Shown here: one piece after another, positions 1-7,752 of the stretch
Layout: each line of letters opens with the position of its first letter
Numbering within the stretch: the stretch's first letter is position 1
Source: an uncultured Collinsella sp.
Lineage (GTDB): Bacteria > Actinomycetota > Coriobacteriia > Coriobacteriales > Coriobacteriaceae
Assembly (NCBI GenBank): GCA_900542155.1
Contig: UQMD01000020.1
Coordinates: forward strand, 1 to 44,799
DNA length: 44,799 bases
Direction: 5' to 3'
Notes under the pieces: generated by a model
Database searches by the model: none
What the model was told of the DNA's origin: nothing
What the model saw: the letters and a program-made list of their open reading frames with translations, nothing else
Program-made: the position numbers and the translations under genes

Positions 1-8
1 AAAGGGCG

Positions 9-30
9 GAGGCGGGGCATGCCCCGCCTC
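9..30. repeat. 22-bp perfect palindrome at the left edge
   Basis: Bases 9-30 form a perfect GC-rich palindrome with no loop, centred on GCATGC. It may be part of the terminator of a gene beyond the left edge, but neither side has a clear T-run. Between here and the DegV gene (31-305) I see no credible coding region, only the GGGACAGG-type repeat at 268-317. Confidence 0.5.
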
Positions 31-267
31 TTACACCACATCTCTGCGCGCTACCTTGGGCGGCAATGAAGTTACGGCGTAATGGGAAGCGTTTCGCGGC
101 CTTTTGGCTAAAACGGCCCCTTTTCCGCCGCGACTCCTAAAAAGACGCCGGCGCGCCTTGAGTTGCGGCGCGTCGGCGTGATGGCTTTGTTGTGGCTGGG
201 TGTACTTCGGTTGTTCGACGGCTTTGGCATGTCCGATCTTGCCAGGCAAGCCTTTGTTACCGTTTAA

Positions 268-317
268 CGTTTGCCCAGATAAAACCTGCCAAAATAAACC
301 TGTCCCTAATTGGCAGG
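268..317. repeat. GGGACAGG-core hairpin repeat, copy 1
   Basis: Bases 268-307 are identical over 40 nt to 7641-7680. Within them, 285-317 is a small hairpin with arms CCTGCCAA and TTGGCAGG around a core reading CCTGTCCCT. It sits at the 3' end of the DegV gene and overlaps its stop codon at 306-308. It belongs to a set of short intergenic hairpins of REP/BIME type. Confidence 0.75.
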
Positions 318-1166
318 TTGGTAGCGGGGGCAGTAGCTGATGGCGATGGCGTCGACGCCTACGTGGGTGGCGATGGTGCAGCCGATGGGGCCGGTGCCGG
401 CATCGGCGTAGTCCTGGCCCGCGAGCGCCTGGCTGACGAGCTCCTGCTCCTCGGCGGCGCCGGTCGTGAGCACGCGCACGCTTGAGCCCGGATGCTCCGC
501 CAAAAATGCGAGGCAATCGGCCATGGTGTTCGCAACGATGCGCTTGGCACCGCGGCCCTTTTTGATGGCCTTGATCTCGCCCGATTTCCACTCCGGCGAA
601 ACGGCCAGGCGAATGTTGAGCATCTGCGTCAGCTGGCCGGCGAGCTTGGGGGCGCGGCCGTTTTTGACCAGGTTCTCGAGCGTGCGAGGAATCAGCAGCA
701 GGTGTGCGTCGGGTAGCGTCGCGCGGATCTGCGCCTCGGTCTCGTCCAGGCTGCGACCGTCCTCGCGCATGGCGAGCGCGTACTCCACCAGCAGGCCCTC
801 GGCACCCGAGCCTGTGCGCGAATCGATGCAGCGCACGTCGAGCTCGTGGGTCTCAGCGACCAGACATGCGTTGGAATAGCAGGCGGACCACTCGCTGCAC
901 AGCGAGATGAAGATGGCGTTATCGTGGCCATCGGCGCGCATGCGGTCAAAGAGTGCCTTGAACTCGCCGGCGCTCGGCTGCGAGGTGTGCGGCAACTGCT
1001 CGGCGCCGGCCATGCGGGTGACGTATTCCTCGGCGGTAATCTGCACCTGGTCGAGCAGGTCCTCGCCCTCGATAATCACATGCAGCGGAATCACGTAAAT
1101 GCCGAGCTCTTGGGCGCGGGCGGGGGAGATGTCCGACGTGGAGTCGGTTATGATGGCAAAAGACAT
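306..1166 (-). CDS. DegV family fatty-acid-binding protein
   Basis: Encodes about 286 residues. The N-terminus FAIITDSTSD is the DegV signature, followed by the two-lobed pattern of the family (HTSQPSAGEF, FISLCSEWSACYSNA, CIDSRTGSGAEGLLVEYA, a C-terminal GCTIATHVGVDAIAISY). DegV/FakB proteins bind a fatty acid and, in Firmicutes, present it to the kinase FakA; no fakA is seen here. The frame is open further upstream, but I chose the ATG at 1164-1166 because GAAAGG lies just upstream and the family starts there. A second, divergent DegV gene lies at 39225-40079. Family assignment is firm; ligand unknown. Confidence 0.93.
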   Translation of the reverse strand: MSFAIITDSTSDISPARAQELGIYVIPLHVIIEGEDLLDQVQITAEEYVTRMAGAEQLPHTSQPSAGEFKALFDRMRADGHDNAIFISLCSEWSACYSNACLVAETHELDVRCIDSRTGSGAEGLLVEYALAMREDGRSLDETEAQIRATLPDAHLLLIPRTLENLVKNGRAPKLAGQLTQMLNIRLAVSPEWKSGEIKAIKKGRGAKRIVANTMADCLAFLAEHPGSSVRVLTTGAAEEQELVSQALAGQDYADAGTGPIGCTIATHVGVDAIAISYCPRYQPAN

Positions 1167-1322
1167 AATTGCACCTTTCGTTGGGGCGCGGCAGCGCCGC
1201 CTTCTGAAAGCAAAGTGCGACAAGTATAGTGGAGTTGCTCTACATTGCTAGGTTCAATTGTTGAATAGTCAACAGTTTGAAGCGGTGGTGTGGAAATCAT
1301 CAACTGGGGAAGAGGGGTGCCG

Positions 1323-1985
1323 ATGGCGGCATTGCAACTTTGCGAGCGGCCGGTTGTGCTGTTCGATTTTGACGGCACGGTGGCCGATACGGGTCGGGCA
1401 GTGATGACCTCGACGCGCAAGACGCTGGCTGCGCGCGGGTTTTCGGAGGCGCGGATGGGTGACCTGCGCCGCATGATCGGGCCTCCGCTGTGGAAGAGCT
1501 TCCACGACTTTTACGGCTTTACGCGCGAGGAGGCTCTCGTGGTGGCCGACGAGTACCGTGCCTTTTTTGACGAGCTAGGACCGGAAGAGTACCCAGTGTT
1601 CGATGGGATCCCCGAGCTGCTCGACGGGCTGGCCGCCCAGGGCAAGCGTATGGCCGTGGCGACGTCTCGCATGGAGGCGAAGTGTATTGACATGGTGCAT
1701 GAGCTGGGGCTTTGCCAGTTCGAAGCCGTGGTTGGCATGAATCCGCCTCAGGGACGCGAGACCAAGGCCGATTCGGTCCGCGACGCCCTGGCGGCGCTTG
1801 GCGCGACTGCCGACGAGGCCGTGATGATTGGCGACCGTTTTAACGATGTGGAGGGCGCGCACGCGATGGGCGTGCCGTGCGTCGGCATCTATTCGGGCGC
1901 GGCGGCGCCGGGTGAGCATGAGGCGGCGGGTGCCGATGCAGTGGTGCACTCGGTGGCCGAGCTTGCTAAACTTTTCTCTATCTAG
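1323..1985 (+). CDS. HAD-superfamily phosphatase (phosphoglycolate phosphatase-like)
   Basis: About 220 residues with HAD motif I as LFDFDGTVADTG near the start (nucleophile and acid-base Asp), motif II in AVATSR, a conserved Lys in GRETKADSV and motif IV as VMIGDRFNDVEGA. The helical cap between motifs I and II fits subfamily IA, as in Gph or pyrophosphatase PpaX. The substrate cannot be read from sequence. The ATG at 1323 is preceded by AGAGGGG; an upstream in-frame GTG at 1290 is less likely. It is divergent from the DegV gene and followed after 54 bp by the dipeptidase. Confidence 0.88.
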   Translation: MAALQLCERPVVLFDFDGTVADTGRAVMTSTRKTLAARGFSEARMGDLRRMIGPPLWKSFHDFYGFTREEALVVADEYRAFFDELGPEEYPVFDGIPELLDGLAAQGKRMAVATSRMEAKCIDMVHELGLCQFEAVVGMNPPQGRETKADSVRDALAALGATADEAVMIGDRFNDVEGAHAMGVPCVGIYSGAAAPGEHEAAGADAVVHSVAELAKLFSI

Positions 1986-2039
1986 GAACTAAATGTGAGG
2001 GGCGGGTACGCTTGCTGCTCATTGGTAAGGAGGCAGTCT

Positions 2040-3476
2040 ATGAATCAGGTGGAGCAGAGCGTCGCTGAGTATGTCGACGAGGTCTGGGAAGATGTCGTCG
2101 CCGATATCGAGCAGCTGGTGAGCTATCCGTCCGTGGCAGTTTCTGCCGATGCAGAGCCCGGCGCGCCGTTTGGCCGCCCGGTCCGTGACGCGCTCGACTG
2201 TGCGCTCGGCATCGCGCAGAAGCTCGGCTACCAGACGAGCGATGACGAGGGCTATGTGGGCATTGCCGATATCCCTGGCCGCGGCGACAAGCAGCTCGCG
2301 ACCATCTGCCACGTGGACGTGGTGCCTGCCGGCCCCGGCTGGAATACCGACCCATTTGCGATGGAGCGTCGCGAGGGCTGGCTGCTCGGCCGCGGCGTGA
2401 TCGACGACAAGGGCCCGGCGGTGCTGTCGCTCTACGCTGGCGCTTATCTGCTCAAACACGGCATTGTGCCGCGCTATACCTTCCGCGCGCTGCTGGGCTG
2501 CGATGAGGAAGTGGGCATGTCCGACGTTCACCATTATCTGGAGAATCACGCAGACCCCGACTTTCTGTTTACGCCCGATGCCGAGTTTCCGGTCTGCAAT
2601 GCCGAGAAGGGCCAGTTTGGGGCGACGTTCGTGAGCCCCAAGATCGACGGCGGGCGCATCGTGTCGTGGAGCGGCGCCGAGGCGAGCAATGCCATTCCGT
2701 CGCAGTCCATCTGCGAGCTCGCGATTGCCGCCGATGAGCTGCCGGCGCCGGTCGAGAACGGCGACCGCCTGGAGATCACGGCGCTCGATAACGGGCATGC
2801 GCAGATTTTCGCCCACGGCATTGGCGGTCATGCCTCGATGCCAGAGGGAACGATCAACGCCGTCGGGCTGATCGTGGCGTATCTGCGCGAGGCCGAGGAC
2901 GCGTTTGGTGCACGCGACGAGCGCCTGCTGACGCCTGCCGAGCACGAGTTCGTCAAGTTCCTGGCCTTTGTGCATGCGGACGCCTATGGTCGCGGCCTGG
3001 GTATCGATGCGACGAGTCCGGCGTTTGGCCCGCTTACCTGCAACGCTGGCGTCATCCGCGTGGCGGATGGCCATATTGAGCAGGTCATCGACGTGCGCTT
3101 CCCCGACAGCACGAGTGCCGATACCATCCGCGAGCAGCTCGATCCGCTCGTGGGCCGTTTTGGCGTGACGTGCCGTGTGGGTCGTGCGAAGGTGCCGTTC
3201 TCGGTCTCTGCCGACGATCCGGCCGTGAAGGCGCTTATTGATACCTATAACGAGTTTACGGGCAAGCATGCTGAGCCCTTTGCCATGGGCGGCGGCACGT
3301 ACGCGCGCAACTTTGCCCGCGCCGTCTCGTTTGGCCCCGAGGAGACCGGTCTGGAGCTGCCCGAGTGGGGCGGCCAGATGCACGGTCCCAACGAGTGCGC
3401 CAACGAGGAACAGCTCAAGCAGGCGCTCAAGATTTATATCGTGGCGATCTTACGTTTGAACGAGCTTGAGCTTTAA
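2040..3476 (+). CDS. M20 family dipeptidase (PepV/Sapep-like)
   Basis: About 478 residues, the usual length for PepV-type Xaa-His dipeptidases. Metal-site motifs are present: TICHVDVVPAG, GRGVIDDKGP, LLGCDEEVGMSD with the catalytic Glu pair, and GHASMPEGTINAVG in the lid domain. The C-terminal half ends with GGGTYARNF and MHGPNE, both typical of the family. It should hydrolyse dipeptides in the cytoplasm using two zinc ions. The ATG at 2040 follows a strong TAAGGAGG. A long hairpin at 3524-3592 followed by T-rich sequence probably ends transcription. The gene at 22430-23650 is a second, only distantly related M20 enzyme. Confidence 0.92.
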   Translation: MNQVEQSVAEYVDEVWEDVVADIEQLVSYPSVAVSADAEPGAPFGRPVRDALDCALGIAQKLGYQTSDDEGYVGIADIPGRGDKQLATICHVDVVPAGPGWNTDPFAMERREGWLLGRGVIDDKGPAVLSLYAGAYLLKHGIVPRYTFRALLGCDEEVGMSDVHHYLENHADPDFLFTPDAEFPVCNAEKGQFGATFVSPKIDGGRIVSWSGAEASNAIPSQSICELAIAADELPAPVENGDRLEITALDNGHAQIFAHGIGGHASMPEGTINAVGLIVAYLREAEDAFGARDERLLTPAEHEFVKFLAFVHADAYGRGLGIDATSPAFGPLTCNAGVIRVADGHIEQVIDVRFPDSTSADTIREQLDPLVGRFGVTCRVGRAKVPFSVSADDPAVKALIDTYNEFTGKHAEPFAMGGGTYARNFARAVSFGPEETGLELPEWGGQMHGPNECANEEQLKQALKIYIVAILRLNELEL

Positions 3477-3523
3477 GGCTGCGGCGTTTTAACAACTTAG
3501 CACCCCTTTCGTCCGGGCTTTTT

Positions 3524-3602
3524 AAGTTGCGGTGGAATAGTTCCTAGAATGGGCCATTTGATGGCCAAGCAGGAATTATTTCACCGCAACTTTGTTTTTA
3601 TT
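3524..3602 (+). terminator. Long hairpin with T-rich tail after the dipeptidase (TTGCGGTGAAATAG family)
   Basis: Arms 3524-3545 and 3571-3592 pair at 20 of 22 positions and are followed by TGTTTTTATT, so the element can act as a terminator. The arm sequence (TTGCGGTGRAATAG) recurs in a second hairpin at 30747-30809, so this is a dispersed repeat and not a one-off terminator. The rest of the 3477-3795 gap holds only the possible Pho-type direct repeat at 3634-3650. Confidence 0.7.
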
Positions 3603-3633
3603 GGTGTAAAAGGCGGGTCATGCTTGGTGGCGG

Positions 3634-3650
3634 GTTTGTTATTCGTTTGT
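3634..3650 (+). promoter_or_regulatory. Candidate Pho-type 11-bp direct repeat upstream of pstS
   Basis: GTTTGT occurs at 3634-3639 and again at 3645-3650, exactly one 11-bp step apart, about 150 bp upstream of pstS. Phosphate-response regulators of the PhoB/PhoP type bind 11-bp direct repeats. I see no matching -10 box and no phoBR genes in the window, so this is only a suggestion. Confidence 0.3.
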
Positions 3651-3795
3651 AAAGCCGAGCCGCGCTTGCGGTAAGGGTCTATCAGATGCCCGTAATAAAG
3701 CGCAGCTGACGCGGGCGCTGCCCGATCGAGATCGTATCTTTCCAAACAGCAAAGCGGGCAGGGTGCCCGCGAGTCGCTTGTATGAAAGGAAGATC

Positions 3796-4734
3796 ATGCT
3801 CGATCAGGCTTATTCTCGTCGTCAGTTCCTCGGCCTCGCTGGTGGTCTTGCCAGCATCGTCGGCCTCGGTCTCGTTGGTTGCGGCGGCGCAGGCGCAACC
3901 GACGCCGCCGACAAGGGTAGCGCCGCTGCTGCCGAGTCCGTCTCGGGCGAGGTAACCTACGACGGCGCCTCCTCGTTCCAGGCTCTCGTCGAGGCTGCTG
4001 CCGAGAAGTTTATGGATGCCAACCCCGACGTCTCCGTCTCCGGTTCGGGCAACGGTTCGGGCAAGGGCCTGACCGCTGTCGCCGCCGGCACCGTCACCAT
4101 CGGTAATTCCGATGTCTTCGCCGAGACCAAGCTCGAGGCCGATCAGGTCAAGAACCTCGTCGATCACGAGGTCGCCGTCGTGGGCATGGGCCCCGTCGTC
4201 TCCAAGAACGTGACAGTCGACGACCTGACCCTCGAGCAGCTCAAGGGCATCTTCTCCGGCCAGATCACCAACTGGAAGGAGGTCGGCGGCGACGACGCCA
4301 AGATCGTCGTTCTCAACCGCAAGGCCGGCTCCGGCACCCGCGCCACCTTCGAGGCCGCCGTCTTTGGCGACGAGGCCGTCGACTTTAAGGGCGACGCCGA
4401 GCTCGACAAGTCCGGCGATGTCCAGACTCAGATGGGCAGCACCGACAACGCCATCTCCTACCTTGACTTCTCGCACTTCGATGACTCCAAGTTCAACGCC
4501 ATCATGGTCGAGGGCGTCGAGCCCAAGAGCACAAACGTCACCGACGACTCCTTCAAGATCTGGGCGACCGAGCACATGTACTGTGCTAAGGACGCCGACG
4601 AGGCCACCAAGGCCTTCCTGGAGTTCATGCTTTCCGACGACGTCCAGGGCAAGCTCGTCGAGGAGCAGGGCTTTATTCCCGTTTCTGCCATGAAGGTCGT
4701 CAAGGACGCCAGCGGCAAGGTCTCCGCTAAATAA
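3796..4734 (+). CDS. pstS: Phosphate ABC transporter substrate-binding lipoprotein
   Basis: About 312 residues. The N-terminus carries a twin-arginine motif, SRRQFLG (residues 7-13), a hydrophobic stretch, and a lipobox LVGC with Cys29, so it is probably a Tat-exported lipoprotein on the outer face of the membrane. The mature part shows PstS motifs: GASSFQALVEAAAEKF, GSGNGSGKGLTAV, FSGQITNWKEVGG and RKAGSGTRATFE, the last two lining the phosphate site. The ATG at 3796 follows GAAAGGAAG. It leads the operon pstS-C-A-B, with pstC 25 bp downstream. Confidence 0.95.
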   Translation: MLDQAYSRRQFLGLAGGLASIVGLGLVGCGGAGATDAADKGSAAAAESVSGEVTYDGASSFQALVEAAAEKFMDANPDVSVSGSGNGSGKGLTAVAAGTVTIGNSDVFAETKLEADQVKNLVDHEVAVVGMGPVVSKNVTVDDLTLEQLKGIFSGQITNWKEVGGDDAKIVVLNRKAGSGTRATFEAAVFGDEAVDFKGDAELDKSGDVQTQMGSTDNAISYLDFSHFDDSKFNAIMVEGVEPKSTNVTDDSFKIWATEHMYCAKDADEATKAFLEFMLSDDVQGKLVEEQGFIPVSAMKVVKDASGKVSAK

Positions 4735-4759
4735 GTAATCGCCCCCGGAAAGGTTTGCA

Positions 4760-5668
4760 ATGGCAAAACAGCTGCCAAAGCGCGAGCTTGAGAACGTGGG
4801 CCTGGGCGTCACGGGTGCGTGCGTAGCGCTCGTGACGCTTGTCGTTGCCGCGCTCATCTTTATGGTCGCCCAAAAGGGCCTCTCGGCTTTTTTCAAGGAC
4901 GGCGTCTCGATCGTCGAGTTTTTTATCGGTACCAAGTGGGACCTGGCCAACACGGCCGAAAACGGCCTGCCCTACACTGGCGCCCTGCCCCTGATCGTCA
5001 CCTCGTTTGCGGTCATGGTGCTCTCCACGCTCATCGCACTGCCCATCGCCATCGGCTCTGCCATCTTTGCGGTCGAGATTCAGCCTAAGTTTGGCTCCAA
5101 GGTTTTTCAGCCGCTCATTGAGCTTTTGACCGGTATTCCCTCGGTCGTCTTTGGCCTGATCGGTTTTCACGTGGTCGTCGGCCTTATGAAGAGCGTTTTC
5201 CACGTGAGCACGGGTCTGGGTATCTTGCCCGGCGCTATCGTGCTGGCAGTCATGATTCTGCCGACGATGACCACGCTTTCGGTCGATGGCCTGCGCGCCG
5301 TGCCCGATAGCTACCGCCAGGGTTCGCTCGCGCTGGGCTACACCCGCTGGCAGACCATCTGGCACGTGGTGCTCAAGTCCGCCATGCCCTCGCTCATGAC
5401 CGCAGTCATCCTTGGCATGACCCGCGCCTTTGGCGAGACGCTCGCCGTGCGCATGGTCATTGGCGGCATCGAGGCCATGCCGACGTCGCTGCTGTCGCCG
5501 GCGTCTACCATCACCACCACGCTCACCACGTCCATGGCGGTCTATGCCGAGGGCTCGGCCCAGGACGACATCCTGTGGGCGCTCGGCCTGCTGCTGATGG
5601 GCATGAGCCTCATCTTTATCCTGATCATCCATCTCATTGGCCGCAAGGGGGCGAAGGCTCGTGGCTAG
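4760..5668 (+). CDS. pstC: Phosphate ABC transporter permease PstC
   Basis: About 302 residues with six predicted membrane helices. The family loop (ELLTGIPSVVFGLIGF) and the EAA-type loop that docks on the ATPase (LRAVPDSYRQGSLALGYTRWQTIWHVVLKSAMPSL) are both clear. It pairs with PstA to form the membrane channel. Start is the ATG after GGAAAGG at 4760. The end overlaps the pstA start: GTGGCTAG contains the pstA GTG and the pstC TAG, which suggests translational coupling. Confidence 0.95.
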   Translation: MAKQLPKRELENVGLGVTGACVALVTLVVAALIFMVAQKGLSAFFKDGVSIVEFFIGTKWDLANTAENGLPYTGALPLIVTSFAVMVLSTLIALPIAIGSAIFAVEIQPKFGSKVFQPLIELLTGIPSVVFGLIGFHVVVGLMKSVFHVSTGLGILPGAIVLAVMILPTMTTLSVDGLRAVPDSYRQGSLALGYTRWQTIWHVVLKSAMPSLMTAVILGMTRAFGETLAVRMVIGGIEAMPTSLLSPASTITTTLTTSMAVYAEGSAQDDILWALGLLLMGMSLIFILIIHLIGRKGAKARG

Positions 5669-6587
5669 CACGCGCATCCATATCGACGAGGCGAGACTCG
5701 GGCGTGTCCAAAGGCAAGACCGTATCGCCACGGGCGTGCTGACGGCGATTGTCGCCATCGTCATGCTTATCGTCGTCTCCATGGTGGCCTACATCCTGTT
5801 CGAGGGTATCTCGACGCTGTTCCAGCCGGGCTTTCTCACGCAGCCCGCACGCGCCAACGGAACGCAGGGCGGCGTGCTCTACCAGCTGTTCGACTCGTTC
5901 TATCTGCTGCTGATTACCCTGATCATCTCGGTGCCCATCAGCCTGGGCGGCGCGGTCTTCCTAGTTGAATACGCGCCCGACGGTCCCATTCGCGACATCG
6001 CCTCGACCGCCATCGAGACGTTGTCTTCGCTGCCCTCCATCGTCGTCGGCATGTTCGGCTTTCTGGTGTTCTCGGTGCAGCTGGGCTGGAAGTACTCCAT
6101 CATCTCCGGCGCCGTCGCGCTCACCATGTTCAACATCCCCATCCTGGTGCGCGTGATTCAGCAGGCGCTCGAGGACGTGCCGCAGGCCCAGCGCGATGCG
6201 TGCCTGGCCATGGGCCTCACTCGCTGGGAGGCCACACTGCACATCCTGATTCCCGAGGCCATGCCCGCCATCGTGACCGGCATCGTGCTTTCGGCCGGCC
6301 GCGTGTTTGGCGAGGCCGCGGCGCTGCTCTTTACCTCGGGCATGAGCTCGCCGGTCCGCCTCAACTTCTTGAGCTTTAACCTGTCGAGCCCCACCTGCGC
6401 CTGGAACGTGTTCCGTCCCGGCGAGTCGCTGGCCGTGCACATCTACAAGATCTATGGCGAGGGCAGCCCCGAGGCCCAGCAGATCGTCTGGGGCACCGCG
6501 GCACTGCTGATGATTTGCGTGCTGCTGTTTAACGTAGTCGCCCGTATCGTGGGCAAGCAACTGGCAAGGAAGATGACGGCCGAATGA
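5661..6587 (+). CDS. pstA: Phosphate ABC transporter permease PstA
   Basis: About 308 residues, six predicted membrane helices, with the PstA loop TIETLSSLPSIVVGMFGFL and the EAA loop ALEDVPQAQRDACLAMGLTR. The start is most likely GTG at 5661, eight bases before the end of pstC and with a purine-rich ribosome site (AAGGGGGCGAAGG) inside pstC. An upstream TTG at 5637 also keeps the frame open but would overlap pstC further. The stop TGA lies inside the pstB start (ATGA). Confidence 0.93.
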   Translation: MASTRIHIDEARLGRVQRQDRIATGVLTAIVAIVMLIVVSMVAYILFEGISTLFQPGFLTQPARANGTQGGVLYQLFDSFYLLLITLIISVPISLGGAVFLVEYAPDGPIRDIASTAIETLSSLPSIVVGMFGFLVFSVQLGWKYSIISGAVALTMFNIPILVRVIQQALEDVPQAQRDACLAMGLTRWEATLHILIPEAMPAIVTGIVLSAGRVFGEAAALLFTSGMSSPVRLNFLSFNLSSPTCAWNVFRPGESLAVHIYKIYGEGSPEAQQIVWGTAALLMICVLLFNVVARIVGKQLARKMTAE

Positions 6588-7456
6588 GCGAGATGAATGC
6601 GACGCCCGCAACCGAGGCGGCATCGTCCGACACCCAGGACTTTTTGTCGAGCGTGGGGGAGAGCGAGAAACGTGTTCGCGTGAGCGGCAAGGCCGTGAGC
6701 GACGAGGTCGTGGTCTCCACCAAGGACGTCAATGTGTACTATGGCGACCACCATGCGCTGCACAATACGTCGCTCGACTTCCACAAGGGTGAGATCACGG
6801 CGCTCATCGGGCCTTCGGGCTGTGGCAAGTCGACCTTTTTGCGTAGCCTCAACCTAATGAATCGCGAGATTCGCGGTTGCCGCGTGGAGGGTGAGATCAA
6901 CTACCGCGGGCGCAACGTGAACACCAAGACCGAGAACACCTACGAGCTGCGTCGGTCTATTGGCATGGTGTTTCAGCAGCCCAATCCGTTCCGCAAGTCC
7001 ATTCGCGACAACATCACCTTTGCGCCCAAGCGCCACGGCATCACCGACCGTGACGAGCTCGACCGCATGGTCGAGGAAAGTCTGCGCGGTGCGGCCCTGT
7101 GGGACGAGGTCAAGGACAAGCTCGACAAGAGCGCCTACGCGCTTTCGGGCGGTCAGCAGCAGCGTTTGTGCATCGCGCGCACGCTGGCACTCAACCCCGA
7201 CGTAATCCTGTTTGACGAGCCCTGCTCGGCGCTCGACCCCATCTCGACGCTGGCGATCGAGGACCTCATGTCGTCGATCGTGGCCGACCGCGCCATCGTC
7301 ATCGTGACGCACAACATGGAGCAGGCGTCGCGCGTGTCCAACCGCACGGCGTTTTTCTACATGGGCGATATGGTCGAGTACGACGAGACCGACGAGATTT
7401 TCCAACGGCCCAAGGATAAGCGGCTGAATGATTACCTCACCGGCATGTTCTCCTAG
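6584..7456 (+). CDS. pstB: Phosphate ABC transporter ATP-binding protein PstB
   Basis: About 290 residues. Walker A is GPSGCGKST (residues 76-84), followed by FQQPNPFRKSIRDNI (Q-loop), the signature LSGGQQQRLCIARTLA and Walker B VILFDEPCSALDP, all diagnostic of PstB. It powers phosphate import through PstCA. It has about 40 residues of acidic, low-complexity sequence ahead of the ABC domain, which begins near VVSTKDVNVYYG; PstB proteins are usually closer to 250-260 residues. It overlaps pstA by ATGA. No phoU follows; the operon ends at the terminator at 7512. Confidence 0.96.
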   Translation: MSEMNATPATEAASSDTQDFLSSVGESEKRVRVSGKAVSDEVVVSTKDVNVYYGDHHALHNTSLDFHKGEITALIGPSGCGKSTFLRSLNLMNREIRGCRVEGEINYRGRNVNTKTENTYELRRSIGMVFQQPNPFRKSIRDNITFAPKRHGITDRDELDRMVEESLRGAALWDEVKDKLDKSAYALSGGQQQRLCIARTLALNPDVILFDEPCSALDPISTLAIEDLMSSIVADRAIVIVTHNMEQASRVSNRTAFFYMGDMVEYDETDEIFQRPKDKRLNDYLTGMFS

Positions 7457-7511
7457 TCCGGGACATGCTTGAGGCCCGCGGCGGCCACGGTTGCCGCGGG
7501 ACTGATTGGAG

Positions 7512-7550
7512 AGGCGGGTCATCTCTTTTACGAGATGGCCCGCCTTTTTG
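7512..7550 (+). terminator. Rho-independent terminator of the pst operon
   Basis: A 14-bp stem (7512-7525 with 7532-7545, one imperfect pair) with a 6-nt loop is followed by TTTTTG. A second GC-rich hairpin (GCCCGCGGC ... GCCGCGGG, about 7476-7501) lies just upstream. Confidence 0.88.
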
Positions 7551-7570
7551 CGTTGTTCACGTCCTTCGAC

Positions 7571-7690
7571 CTGCCAAAAAGGGACAGGTTTATTTTGGCA
7601 GGTTAACGTTTTACCATGGAGCGTGCTCGGAGCGCCCTGACGTTTGCCCAGATAAAACCTGCCAAAATAAACCTGTCCCTTTTTGGTAGG
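7571..7690. repeat. Facing pair of GGGACAGG-core hairpins
   Basis: Unit 1 (7571-7602) has arms CTGCCAAAA and TTTTGGCAG with AGGGACAGG inside. Unit 2 (7658-7690) is the inverted form with CCTGTCCCT inside and is part of the 40-nt stretch (7641-7680) repeated exactly at 268-307. Together they form a larger inverted repeat between pstB and the ABC-F gene, the head-to-head layout typical of BIME-type repeats. Confidence 0.8.
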
Positions 7691-7752
7691 TTTTGGGGTG
7701 GGGCTCGCTGCTATCATGGACAACGTTGAATTTCTACGAAGGAGCAGGGCAT

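Noticed and set aside
31..591. A 186-codon minus-strand open frame at the left edge
   Set aside because: It overlaps the DegV gene in another frame, is Arg/His-rich low-complexity sequence and has no ribosome site; a shadow of high-GC coding DNA.
2019..3383. A 454-codon minus-strand open frame opposite the dipeptidase gene
   Set aside because: Entirely antisense to a well-supported M20 enzyme, with composition typical of antisense shadows in GC-rich DNA.
3682..4953. A 423-codon minus-strand frame opposite pstS
   Set aside because: Made of Gly/Val/Asp-rich repeats mirroring the pstS codon pattern; no family resemblance and no start site.
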